Notes: generated by a model from the letters alone, not told the origin. Shown: positions 7,597-14,254, counted from the stretch's first letter. The stretch is DNA of 20,035 nucleotides from Fibrobacter sp. UBA1765 (GCA_002314675.1 DCGZ01000152.1:1-20035); one strand, 5' to 3'. Numbers and translations are program-made.

Positions 7597-7664
7597 GAGC
7601 GTTCGTCTTGCACCGGGTTTTTGAAAAGTGTCGAAGTTTTCAGTTCGGAACAAGAGCAAAACTC
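7597..7664. repeat. 68-bp direct repeat, copy 2
   Basis: This is the second copy of the 7278-7343 repeat, with two small insertions relative to copy 1. Together the copies bracket about 250 bp that contain the fold-prone segment. The interval 7131-7755 otherwise shows no gene that I can support. Confidence 0.8.
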
Positions 7665-7755
7665 TTTATGTACACAGGGAATATAGATAATCCAGCATGT
7701 CAGTAGGTGGCACTCAAAAAATTTTCAGCACCCCTATTGCCCATTTTTTACGAAA

Positions 7756-7871
7756 TGGCTTGACATAGCCTGGCCAGGAACCGCATTCATAAAACAGACT
7801 TTAAATAGTGTCTTTGCAGCAGGCGAAGGCGCGTACAGAATGACTTGACACAGCCTTTCTTTTGGCTATGT
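7756..7871. mobile_element. MITE-like repeat, copy A (right end truncated)
   Basis: Bases 7756-7835 are identical over 80 bp to 10335-10414. After five differing bases the match continues through TGACTTGACACAG-CTTT to TTTGGCT. The left end is TGGCTTGACATAGCC, the terminal inverted repeat of the full copy B. The right terminal repeat stops after GGCTATGT and gives way to the upstream region of the cellulase gene. The centre holds CCTGGCCAGG, two abutting CCWGG sites. No coding capacity. Confidence 0.75.
7856..7867. repeat. 12-bp direct repeat at the left edge of the cellulase block
   Basis: TTTCTTTTGGCT here recurs exactly at 10155-10166; in both places one differing base (A or G) and TGT follow. 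The pair brackets about 2.3 kb that hold the GH5 gene and lies inside the MITE-like repeat sequence on both sides. It is compatible with a target-site duplication or with recombination between repeat copies. Confidence 0.5.
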
Positions 7872-7872
7872 T

Positions 7873-8027
7873 CTACTAATTAGTAGGACTGCCATTTTAT
7901 GTTGAATTTACTGAAAAAATACTAAAAAATGGTCTAACCCAACAAAAATTAGGTTAGACCAAGTATCTAAGATACAGTTTTTAGATAGGTAAATCTCAGT
8001 AAGTAAAAGGGTGTGATATTTTACTTA
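7873..8027. promoter_or_regulatory. Run of dyads upstream of the cellulase gene
   Basis: Four inverted repeats follow one another: CTACTAATTAGTAG (7873-7886, perfect palindrome); GGTCTAACC/GGTTAGACC (7931-7939 with 7952-7960); TATCTAA/TTAGATA (7964-7970 with 7981-7987), overlapping the tighter palindrome GTATCT-A-AGATAC (7963-7975); and TAAGTAAAA/TTTTACTTA (8000-8008 with 8019-8027). The last three have loops of 10-12 nt. None is followed by a T tract, so they look more like protein-binding sites or leader structures than terminators. The stretch has no gene. Confidence 0.45.
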
Positions 8028-8046
8028 GTTATATTAGGTCTACACT

Positions 8047-8078
8047 TTGAAAGAACATAGCCTTTCTTTTTTTAGAAT
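8047..8078 (+). promoter_or_regulatory. Probable promoter region of the GH5 gene, containing a repeat fragment
   Basis: TAGAAT (8073-8078) is the best -10 candidate. A TTGAAA at 8047-8052 is 20 bp upstream, longer than ideal, so the -35 is uncertain. Bases 8055-8070 (ACATAGCCTTTCTTTT) match 15 of 16 bases of the right part of MITE copy A (7848-7863). The same module precedes the RhuM gene, where it carries a good promoter. Confidence 0.4.
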
Positions 8079-8113
8079 AGTTTATGGAAAGATAAAAAAC
8101 AAAGGACCTTCCG

Positions 8114-10123
8114 ATGAATTTCAAAAGAATTTTCAGCATTCCCTGCTGCATTGGTCTACTATTTAGTTCAGCCAATGCACTTCCCACAGCAAAAGAAGTC
8201 TTCGCGAAAATGGGAATGGGTTACAACATCGGAAACACGCTGGAAGTTCCCATAAACCCATCCGCCTGGGGAAACGATTTTCCCACCCAGGAGCTGATCG
8301 ATTCCGTCAAGTCCGCAGGTTTCAACACGGTCCGCATTCCCTGCGCCTGGTACAGCCATTCCAACGCCATCGCCGTAGACTCCAACTGGACACTTTATAC
8401 TCCTAATGGAGACGAAAACACCATTAACGCCGCCTGGCTGGATTCTGTAAAGACCGTGGTAGATTACGTAGTCAAGCGAGACATGTATGCCATCCTCAAC
8501 ATCCACTGGGATAACGGCTGGCTGGAAGACCACATCGGCCCCACTGTAGACGAAAAGATCAATGCCCGCCAGAAATCCTACTGGGAGCAGATTGCCGCCA
8601 AGTTCAAGGATTACGATGAACACCTGCTATTCGCCAGCACCAACGAGCCCGGCGAAAGTGGCGACGGACTGAAACAGGACAACGCCAACACACTGAAAGC
8701 CTATCACGAAACCATGATCAAGGCTGTCCGCAGTTCCGGCGGTAACAATGCTAAACGCACCATCATCGTGCAGGCTCCCGACACCGACGAAAACAAGGCT
8801 CACAATTACTTGAAGGGAAACTTCCCTGCTGACCCTGCCGGCACCGACTACATGATGGGAGAATTCCATTTCTATCCCTATACATTCGCCTTGATGGAAC
8901 AGGATGCAGACTGGGGCAACACTGTGCGTTACTGGGGCGAAGGCAACTACTCCACCACGGATGTCGCTCACAATGTTAAGAAAGGCGCCTACGCCAGCCC
9001 CGAATACGTGGATTCCGTCTTCGCCATGCTAGGCAACGACTTCAAGGACATCCCCATGGTCATCGGTGAATTCGGCGTCATCAAGCGTCTTGAATTGAAA
9101 GGTGAAGACCTTCGACTGCATCTGAAGTCTCGCGCCGACTATTACGGCAGAATTGCAGAACTTTCCAAGAAGTACGGCTTCGTGCCCTGCATCTGGGATA
9201 CCGGTGACGAAGGCAACGGCAACATGACCATCATCCGTCGCAACAAGAACCGTGGCATTCTCGACTATGAATCCCTAAATGCAATGCGTAGAGCTTATGG
9301 TCTGGACACCTTGAAAGGCAACTCCATTGACGCCCTGGTAGAAAAGAGTTTGGATAATAGCGACCGTGAAATGAAAGTGGTTTACAAAGCCCAGAGCGAC
9401 ACCTCCGAAACAGGCACCATCAGCTACGGCTTTGACGCTCAGGACTGGAGCCAATATACATCCATGTCCTTGGACATCAAGTTTAACGGTACAAGCAGCA
9501 GTTGGTCCTCTGTCACCCTATTCAACATGTCCGCGAATTGGAAATGGAACCAGGTGAGCCTTGGTGACTTTGACGACTTTACAGGCGAATGGCAGAATAT
9601 CAAGATTGCATTTGACGGATCCTCGGAACCAGGCATGGATTTTGAAGACATTTCCAAGGTAGTAGCCATCGGCATCAATGTTCAAGGCGTAGATGTGGAT
9701 GCCTCCCTGGAATTGGACAACATTATCCTGTGGAAAAAGGACGGTACCAAGGTAACGTTCTTGGACTTCAATGACAACAAGGAAATGAAGTGCGAAGGCA
9801 TTGCCGTAGGCGGCCTTGCTCCCTCTACCATCAATGACGGCGAAACAAGAATTACAACGCCTGCAAACACAGACTTTACTAGAGTGGGCCTGCGTTCCAT
9901 TGATATCCAGCAGGGACTCATAAACGCAATCTTTATAGGAAACGAACCAGGTTCGGCCAAGGCGTTTCTTATAAACGGACTAGGTCAGATGATTGCTACT
10001 CAAAACATCAACGCAAAGGCAGGCAGCAACAGCATTCAGCTGAAGGCAGAAACCCGCGGTCCTGCAATCCTCATGATCAAGCAGGGCAGCCAGGTTTACA
10101 GCCAGAAGGTAATCCTGAAGTAA
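8114..10123 (+). CDS. Secreted GH5 endoglucanase-type enzyme with accessory and sorting domains
   Basis: This 669-residue secreted glycoside hydrolase family 5 enzyme probably acts on cellulose or related beta-glucans. A signal peptide (residues 1-22, ending SSANA) precedes the catalytic barrel (about 25-400), which starts with 'MGMGYNIGNTLE'. The acid/base is Glu178 in ASTNEPG, the nucleophile Glu319 in VIGEFGV, and substrate-site segments IHWDNGW and FHFYPY are present. Residues about 405-570 form a beta-rich, aromatic module resembling a carbohydrate-binding beta-sandwich. Residues about 590-669 end in 'SQKVILK', like type IX-secretion sorting domains and like the GH26 C-terminus in this window. 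AAAGGA lies about 8 nt before the ATG. CCC and CCA proline codons are common here, whereas the APE genes prefer CCG, and repeats flank the gene, suggesting separate acquisition. The exact GH5 subfamily and substrate are not determinable by eye. Confidence 0.9.
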   Translation: MNFKRIFSIPCCIGLLFSSANALPTAKEVFAKMGMGYNIGNTLEVPINPSAWGNDFPTQELIDSVKSAGFNTVRIPCAWYSHSNAIAVDSNWTLYTPNGDENTINAAWLDSVKTVVDYVVKRDMYAILNIHWDNGWLEDHIGPTVDEKINARQKSYWEQIAAKFKDYDEHLLFASTNEPGESGDGLKQDNANTLKAYHETMIKAVRSSGGNNAKRTIIVQAPDTDENKAHNYLKGNFPADPAGTDYMMGEFHFYPYTFALMEQDADWGNTVRYWGEGNYSTTDVAHNVKKGAYASPEYVDSVFAMLGNDFKDIPMVIGEFGVIKRLELKGEDLRLHLKSRADYYGRIAELSKKYGFVPCIWDTGDEGNGNMTIIRRNKNRGILDYESLNAMRRAYGLDTLKGNSIDALVEKSLDNSDREMKVVYKAQSDTSETGTISYGFDAQDWSQYTSMSLDIKFNGTSSSWSSVTLFNMSANWKWNQVSLGDFDDFTGEWQNIKIAFDGSSEPGMDFEDISKVVAIGINVQGVDVDASLELDNIILWKKDGTKVTFLDFNDNKEMKCEGIAVGGLAPSTINDGETRITTPANTDFTRVGLRSIDIQQGLINAIFIGNEPGSAKAFLINGLGQMIATQNINAKAGSNSIQLKAETRGPAILMIKQGSQVYSQKVILK

Positions 10124-10154
10124 TTATTATACCCCCGGGTGTTTGGAAAAGTTT

Positions 10155-10177
10155 TTTCTTTTGGCTGTGTCAAGCCG
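10155..10177. repeat. 12-bp direct repeat plus orphan right end of a MITE-like element
   Basis: TTTCTTTTGGCT (10155-10166) repeats 7856-7867. It continues as GGCTGTGTCAAGCC, the right terminal inverted repeat of the MITE-like family, here without its left part. Copy A lacks exactly this right end, so copy A and this fragment could be the two halves of one element separated by the cellulase block. Confidence 0.5.
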
Positions 10178-10730
10178 ACACGTATGGTCGGGACTTGCTA
10201 GCAAACTTTCTGGATTTTGTAAGCCCCTTCAAAACTGCATTTTTACTGTGGAAACGCAATTTTTTGGCTGAAACTGGCTTTGGCACCGCAGCTTTCTAAT
10301 AGCAACTAAACAATCATCATTCAGCAATACAACTTGGCTTGACATAGCCTGGCCAGGAACCGCATTCATAAAACAGACTTTAAATAGTGTCTTTGCAGCA
10401 GGCGAAGGCGCGTATGTTTTGACTTGACACAGTCTTTGATTTGGCTCTGTCAAGCCAGAACACACAGTCATGACTTGCTAGCAAACATTTTCCAATTCGT
10501 CAGCCCGCCAAAAACTGCATTTTTACTTCAAAATCGCCAAAATAGTACAGTTTATTAGCTTTGGCGCCAAAGCCTAAAATACAACCAATAAACAGCATTT
10601 TTATAGCCGTACAACCAAATATGACAGAGCCACGAACCCGGCCAGGAAAAACGCAGCTAACAAAACGCGTTTAAACAATCATGTTTTAGCAAAACCTCGG
10701 CGTACGAATTGACTTGACACAGCCTTTGAT
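10161..10730. repeat. Two abutting diverged ~280-290 bp repeat units
   Basis: Unit 1 (10161-10440) and unit 2 (10441-10730) share modules in the same order: TTGGCT-TGTCAAGCC at 10161/10441, ACTTGCTAGCAAAC at 10193/10473, AAAACTGCATTTTTACT at 10231/10511 (all offset by exactly 280), GGCCAGGA at 10351/10640, and TGACTTGACACAG-CTTTGAT at 10420/10710 (offset 289-290). Sequence between the modules has diverged, so the modules look conserved for a reason. ACTTGCTAGCAAAC contains the perfect palindrome TTGCTAGCAA. The interval 10124-10755 has no gene that I can support. Confidence 0.7.
10335..10457. mobile_element. MITE-like element, complete copy B (123 bp)
   Basis: The ends are TGGCTTGACATAGCC and GGCTCTGTCAAGCCA, inverted repeats matching at 14 of 15 bases. 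A third, internal copy of the motif (GACTTGACACAGTC, 10421-10434) forms a hairpin with the right end. The first 80 bp are identical to copy A at 7756. There is no open reading frame of note, so any movement would depend on a transposase elsewhere. No clear target-site duplication is seen next to the ends. Confidence 0.6.
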
Positions 10731-10742
10731 TTAGTGTATATT
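10714..10742 (+). promoter_or_regulatory. Sigma70-type promoter of the RhuM gene, formed at a repeat end
   Basis: A perfect TTGACA (10714-10719), a 17-bp spacer and TATATT (10737-10742) form a near-consensus promoter 13 bp before the first ATG. The -35 lies in the conserved TGACTTGACACAG module of repeat unit 2, and the -10 stands where intact copies have their right terminal repeat. The leader would be only about 7 nt if the ATG at 10756 is used. Confidence 0.75.
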
Positions 10743-10755
10743 TGTGCAGTAAAAA

Positions 10756-11796
10756 ATGTATTCCTTGGATTATTCTATGGATAATGTCGAAAATAAAGGT
10801 GAAGTTTTACTGTATTCCACGGTCGATGGAAGGTTGAAAGTGGAAGTCACTTTGCAAAAAGAAACGGTTTGGCTGACATTAGACCAGATGGCGGAGCTTT
10901 TCGATCGAAACAAGTCAACGATTTCCAGGCATATCAAGAATATTTTTGCTGAAGGTGAGTTAGACGAAAATATGGTAGTTGCATTTTTTGCAACTACCAC
11001 TCAACATGGCGCCATTGAAGGAAAAACACAAACGCATAACGTAGCCTTCTACAATCTTGACATGATCATTTCCGTAGGTTATAGGGTCAATTCAATCCGC
11101 GGCGTTCAGTTCCGTCAGTGGGCGACGAAGGTTCTCAAAGAATACTTGATCAAGGGTTTTGCCATCAACGACGACTTGCTAAAAAATGGTGGTGGCAATT
11201 ATTTCGACGAATTACTTGCAAGAATCCGAGATATTCGTTCCAGCGAGAAAATCTTCTATCGTAAGGTTCTTGAAATATACGCATTGAGCATAGACTACAA
11301 TCCCGATACAGCAATTACAAAACAATTTTTTGCCACCGTCCAAAATAAAATGCATTTTGCCAGCCACGGCCATACGGCAGCCGAGGTCATTTATGAGCGT
11401 GCCGATTTCCAGAAAGACTTCATGGGACTTACCTCTTGGCGAGGCGCTTTACCAAACAAGAGTGAGGCCGAGATTGCCAAAAATTACCTTTCCGAAGATG
11501 AGGTGGATACTCTGAATCGCATAGTCTCTTTGTACCTAGATTTTGCAGAACTTCAGGCAAAGAGCCATACCCCAATGTACATGAGGGACTGGATTTCTAA
11601 ACTGGATGATTTCCTGAAACTTTCAGGGAAAGAACTCTTGACTCACGCAGGAAAGGTTAGTACTGAAATCGCTAAAAAGAAGGCAGATGCTGAATATGAA
11701 AAATTCCACGAGCGAACAAAGAATGAACTTTCATCCGTAGAACTTCATTTTATCGAACAGTTTGAAAAAGAAGCCGCCAGGATTTCCAAGAAATAA
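10756..11796 (+). CDS. RhuM family protein
   Basis: This 346-residue protein matches the RhuM (virulence_RhuM) family along its length. A predicted helix-turn-helix region is 'LTLDQMAELFDRNKSTISRHIKNIFAEGEL' (about residues 40-70), then the family hallmarks 'YNLDMIISVGYRVNSIRGVQFRQWATKVLKEYLIKGFAINDDLL', and the long helical C-terminal region with 'YMRDWISKLDDFLKLSGKELLTHAGKVS'. RhuM was named from a Salmonella pathogenicity island and is often found in or beside restriction-modification loci; its biochemical role is unknown. Met8 (ATG at 10777, with GGA 7-8 nt upstream) is an alternative start that better fits RhuM N-termini beginning near 'ENKGEV'. The promoter is described separately. A decayed second RhuM copy follows. 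Confidence 0.88.
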   Translation: MYSLDYSMDNVENKGEVLLYSTVDGRLKVEVTLQKETVWLTLDQMAELFDRNKSTISRHIKNIFAEGELDENMVVAFFATTTQHGAIEGKTQTHNVAFYNLDMIISVGYRVNSIRGVQFRQWATKVLKEYLIKGFAINDDLLKNGGGNYFDELLARIRDIRSSEKIFYRKVLEIYALSIDYNPDTAITKQFFATVQNKMHFASHGHTAAEVIYERADFQKDFMGLTSWRGALPNKSEAEIAKNYLSEDEVDTLNRIVSLYLDFAELQAKSHTPMYMRDWISKLDDFLKLSGKELLTHAGKVSTEIAKKKADAEYEKFHERTKNELSSVELHFIEQFEKEAARISKK

Positions 11797-11821
11797 ATCT
11801 GGAACGACGTTCCTTATCTAT

Positions 11822-12132
11822 AATGCAAACTTAAAAACATCACCTTGCATATAAAAAACATCTATTCGGAAGGGGAATTGTACCAAGATCGAACTTGTAA
11901 GGATTTCTTACAAGTTGCCCAAGAAGGCAATGTCATTATTTCTGTTGGTTATCGAGTTAAGTCTATTCACGGAACTCGTTTTCGCCAATTCCCAACCGTA
12001 AAACTCAAGGACATTCAGAACATTCACGACAGGTTCATCATCGTTGACGAAACCGTTTATCACATCGGTTCATCCCTCAACGAACTCGGAAAAAATCAGT
12101 CTTTAGGCAATGGGACTGCGCAAAAAATCTTT
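11822..12132 (+). pseudogene. Decayed second RhuM-like gene, chimeric remnant
   Basis: After the stop of the intact RhuM gene, an open frame without a good start (only TTG at 11845, no ribosome-binding site) reads 'NITLHIKNIYSEGEL', 'TCKDFLQVAQEGN' and 'VIISVGYRVKSIHGTRFRQ', all RhuM segments. The linker 'RKVxFYNLDM' normally between the last two is deleted. After 'RQF' the frame switches to 'IHDRFIIVDETVYHIGSSLNELGK', a segment I associate with the C-terminal part of ORF6N/KilA-N-type phage-related proteins. The helix-turn-helix N-terminus and most of the body are missing. The frame runs on into the converging aminopeptidase gene, so the listed end is approximate. It is probably nonfunctional. 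Confidence 0.65.
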
Positions 12133-13407
12133 TTAAAACGGGAACGGCTCTTCTGCCTTGAACACGGCTTCAGCGCATTTTTGCAGGTTGAAGAAGTCTT
12201 CAACGTGAGCTGTTTCCCTGATGCTGTGCATGCTTAAAATCGGGGCGCCAATGTCGAGTGTCGGAATTCCGAGAGCTGCAGAAAGGGTAGGGCCTACGGT
12301 GCTTCCGCAAGCAATGTCGTTGCGGCTTACAAAAGTTTGTAAAGCAATGTCGTGAGCAATTTTCTTGAAGTATGCTTCTGAATATACGTCAGTTGCGTAA
12401 CGCTTGTTTGCATTGATCTTTAAAACGGAGCCAAAGCCGAGTCTTGGTTGGTTGCCCTTGTCGTGCGCATTCAAATGCCCTGGGTGCACGGCGTGAGCGG
12501 CATCCATAGAAAGCGTGAATGACTTTTCAAAAACTTTGTACAGTGAAGCTTCACTTTGGCCAAGCGCATTCCAAATTTTTGCAATGTTTGCTTGCAACAG
12601 GTTTCCGCCAGCGCCTTCGCGACTCTTGGAACCGATTTCTTCATGGTCAAATACGCAGACAATGTTAATGCTGTTTGAATCCTTGCTGTTTACGAGCGCG
12701 CGCACTGCAGCTTCTGCAGAAAGCAAGTTGTCAAGGCGGCCGCTAGAAATCAGAGTTCCGTTTGCAGAAATGTCTGTTGGAGCCTTGTCAAAAAGCCTTG
12801 CGTCATAGCTTAAGATCTTGTTTTGTGTAGATGCAATAAAGGAATGCTTGTCGCAAGTTTCGTTTGGAATGAGTTTTGAAAGATGTTCTTCAAGGCATTC
12901 TTCAAAGTCGGCGAGAGCATTCAATTCTTCTTGCTTGTTTATTTGCTGCTGCGGGTTTGCTGTGCGAGTCAAGTGAATCGCCAAGTTCGGGATTCTGCAA
13001 AGGCAATCATCTCTAAAAATGTGCTGCTTTAAATCGCTTGTAACGATGTTCCCTGCTATACCGAGGTCGCGGTCAAACCATGTAGAAAGTATTGGAGAAC
13101 CATAAACTTCTGGATGTAGCGTGTGTCCTGTAACATCGAAGCTGTCGCTGTTTGGCGCAAGGCGAAGCCCCGGGAAATCGCTGTGGGCAACAGCTATATG
13201 GAATACAGTTTCACTTGAAATTTTTGCAGGTAGCGTGAATGCGAAAATGCTTGTGCCGGCGCGTGTTGCAAAGTAGGATTTGCCAAGTTCAAGTCCAGAA
13301 AAATCCTTGGCGTCCTTAAAGCCTGCTTTTTCAAGAGTAGTCTTTAATGCTTCTACGGTGTGGTACGGAGTAACTGCAAAATCAAGAAATTCTTTAAGCT
13401 GTTTCAT
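12133..13407 (-). CDS. M18 family aminopeptidase (aspartyl aminopeptidase type)
   Basis: This 424-residue cytosolic metallopeptidase should remove N-terminal acidic residues using a two-metal centre. The family's ligands are visible in order: His75 in VAHSDFPGLRLAP, Asp226 in SGRLDN, Glu256 and Glu257 in DHEEIGS, Asp302 in SMDAAHAVHP, and His394 in ILSMHSIRE. The length matches bacterial M18 enzymes (about 420-430). It stands alone, convergent with the RhuM remnant, whose end it meets. The sequence is complete with no sign of damage. The name apeB used for this enzyme in some bacteria has no link to aryl polyenes. Confidence 0.92.
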   Translation of the reverse strand: MKQLKEFLDFAVTPYHTVEALKTTLEKAGFKDAKDFSGLELGKSYFATRAGTSIFAFTLPAKISSETVFHIAVAHSDFPGLRLAPNSDSFDVTGHTLHPEVYGSPILSTWFDRDLGIAGNIVTSDLKQHIFRDDCLCRIPNLAIHLTRTANPQQQINKQEELNALADFEECLEEHLSKLIPNETCDKHSFIASTQNKILSYDARLFDKAPTDISANGTLISSGRLDNLLSAEAAVRALVNSKDSNSINIVCVFDHEEIGSKSREGAGGNLLQANIAKIWNALGQSEASLYKVFEKSFTLSMDAAHAVHPGHLNAHDKGNQPRLGFGSVLKINANKRYATDVYSEAYFKKIAHDIALQTFVSRNDIACGSTVGPTLSAALGIPTLDIGAPILSMHSIRETAHVEDFFNLQKCAEAVFKAEEPFPF

Positions 13408-13523
13408 ATTAACTAATGTAGAAAGAATGTTTGCTGTTTAGGTTTTTGTAGAATTGTAAATGCGCGGCATAGAGTTGTGAGAATGCGTTTGTTGAAGCTT
13501 GCAATTTGCGTTAGGGACTGTAG

Positions 13524-13563
13524 CCCCGCAAAGCCGGGGTTCGAACGAGGAACTCGTTTGAAC
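13524..13563. other. Paired hairpins between the aminopeptidase and ThrH genes
   Basis: CCCCG (13524-13528) pairs with CGGGG (13535-13539). Directly after it, GTTCGAACGAG (13539-13549) pairs with CTCGTTTGAAC (13553-13563) with one G-T position and a GAA loop. With the terminator at 13567 this makes three stems in a row. The 13408-13636 interval has no gene; no good promoter for the aminopeptidase could be picked out. Confidence 0.4.
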
Positions 13564-13566
13564 GAA

Positions 13567-13594
13567 AAAAGCAGTCGTGCAAGCGACTGCTTTT
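13567..13594 (-). terminator. Terminator downstream of the hslO-thrH unit
   Basis: GCAGTCG (13571-13577) pairs with CGACTGC (13584-13590) and is extended by an A tract on the left and TTTT on the right, so it works on either strand. It lies about 45 nt past the ThrH stop in that gene's direction of transcription. A further small stem, AAGGCC/GGCCTT (13603-13619), sits between. Confidence 0.75.
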
Positions 13595-13636
13595 ATAGCG
13601 CGAAGGCCCGGGCGGCCTTGCCGTAACGCCCAAAGG

Positions 13637-14254
13637 CTAGAGCGTGTCCTGGAACTTGTGGAACTTTTCCAAAAGTTCTGCGTATGTCTTTGTGCTTTCA
13701 AGCTGCGGGAACTGAGCCACGATAGAATCCGGGGCACAGAAGAAAACGCCCTTGTCAGCCTGCTTAAGCATGCCTGTGTCGTTAAAGGAGTCGCCGCTTG
13801 CAAACACCTTGAAGTTGAGTTCCTGGAGGTGCTTTACAACCTTTGTCTTTGGGTCGTTCAAACGCAAATGGTAGCCCTTGATCATGTCGTTTTCAACAAC
13901 GAGGTTGTGGCAGAAAATGCTTGGCATGCCAAGGTTCTTCATGATTGGGTAAGCAAATTCCTGGAATGTGTCGCTAAGAATGATCACCTGAGCTTCGTCG
14001 CGGAGCTGGTCCATAAAGGCGCGAGCACCGTCGAGCAAGCCGAGGTTTGCAATCACGTTCTGGATGTCAGAAAGCTTGATGCCTTCGCGTTCAAGAATCT
14101 TGATGCGTCCCTTCATGAGAACGTCGTAGTCGGGAATGTCGCGGGTTGTAAGGCGGAGGTCGGCAATGCCTGTCTTTTCGGCAACGGCGATCCAAATTTC
14201 TGGGGCAAGAACTCCTTCGAGGTCAAGCGTAACGATACATTGTTTAGTGAACAT
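13637..14254 (-). CDS. thrH: ThrH-like phosphoserine phosphatase / homoserine phosphotransferase
   Basis: This 205-residue haloacid dehalogenase (HAD) phosphatase has all four motifs: I, DLEGVL (residues 11-16, the ThrH form DxE rather than the usual DxD); II, ILSDTFQEF; III, Lys in NDPKTKVV; IV, GDSFNDTGML. ThrH hydrolyses phosphoserine, the last step of serine synthesis, and in Pseudomonas can also transfer phosphate to homoserine. The DxE nucleophile motif and length separate it from SerB. It starts 27 nt after the hslO stop, so the two are probably one transcript. No clear ribosome-binding site is visible before the ATG. The bifunctional activity is by family only. Confidence 0.85.
   Translation of the reverse strand: MFTKQCIVTLDLEGVLAPEIWIAVAEKTGIADLRLTTRDIPDYDVLMKGRIKILEREGIKLSDIQNVIANLGLLDGARAFMDQLRDEAQVIILSDTFQEFAYPIMKNLGMPSIFCHNLVVENDMIKGYHLRLNDPKTKVVKHLQELNFKVFASGDSFNDTGMLKQADKGVFFCAPDSIVAQFPQLESTKTYAELLEKFHKFQDTL

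Noticed and set aside
7389..7620. Candidate structured RNA considered as tmRNA, RNase P RNA or 6S RNA
   Set aside because: The diagnostic conserved segments of these RNAs (tRNA-like 3' end, RNase P core, 6S bubble) are not seen.
7278..7664. The two direct repeats considered as a minimal CRISPR array
   Set aside because: There are only two copies, the repeats are too long, the spacer is about 250 bp, and no cas genes are present.
7931..7960. GTCTAAC ... GTTAGAC resembles the outer boxes of an integron attC site
   Set aside because: The whole inverted repeat spans only 30 bp with a 12-nt loop; attC sites have a second inner pair of boxes and are at least about 55-60 bp. No integron integrase is present.
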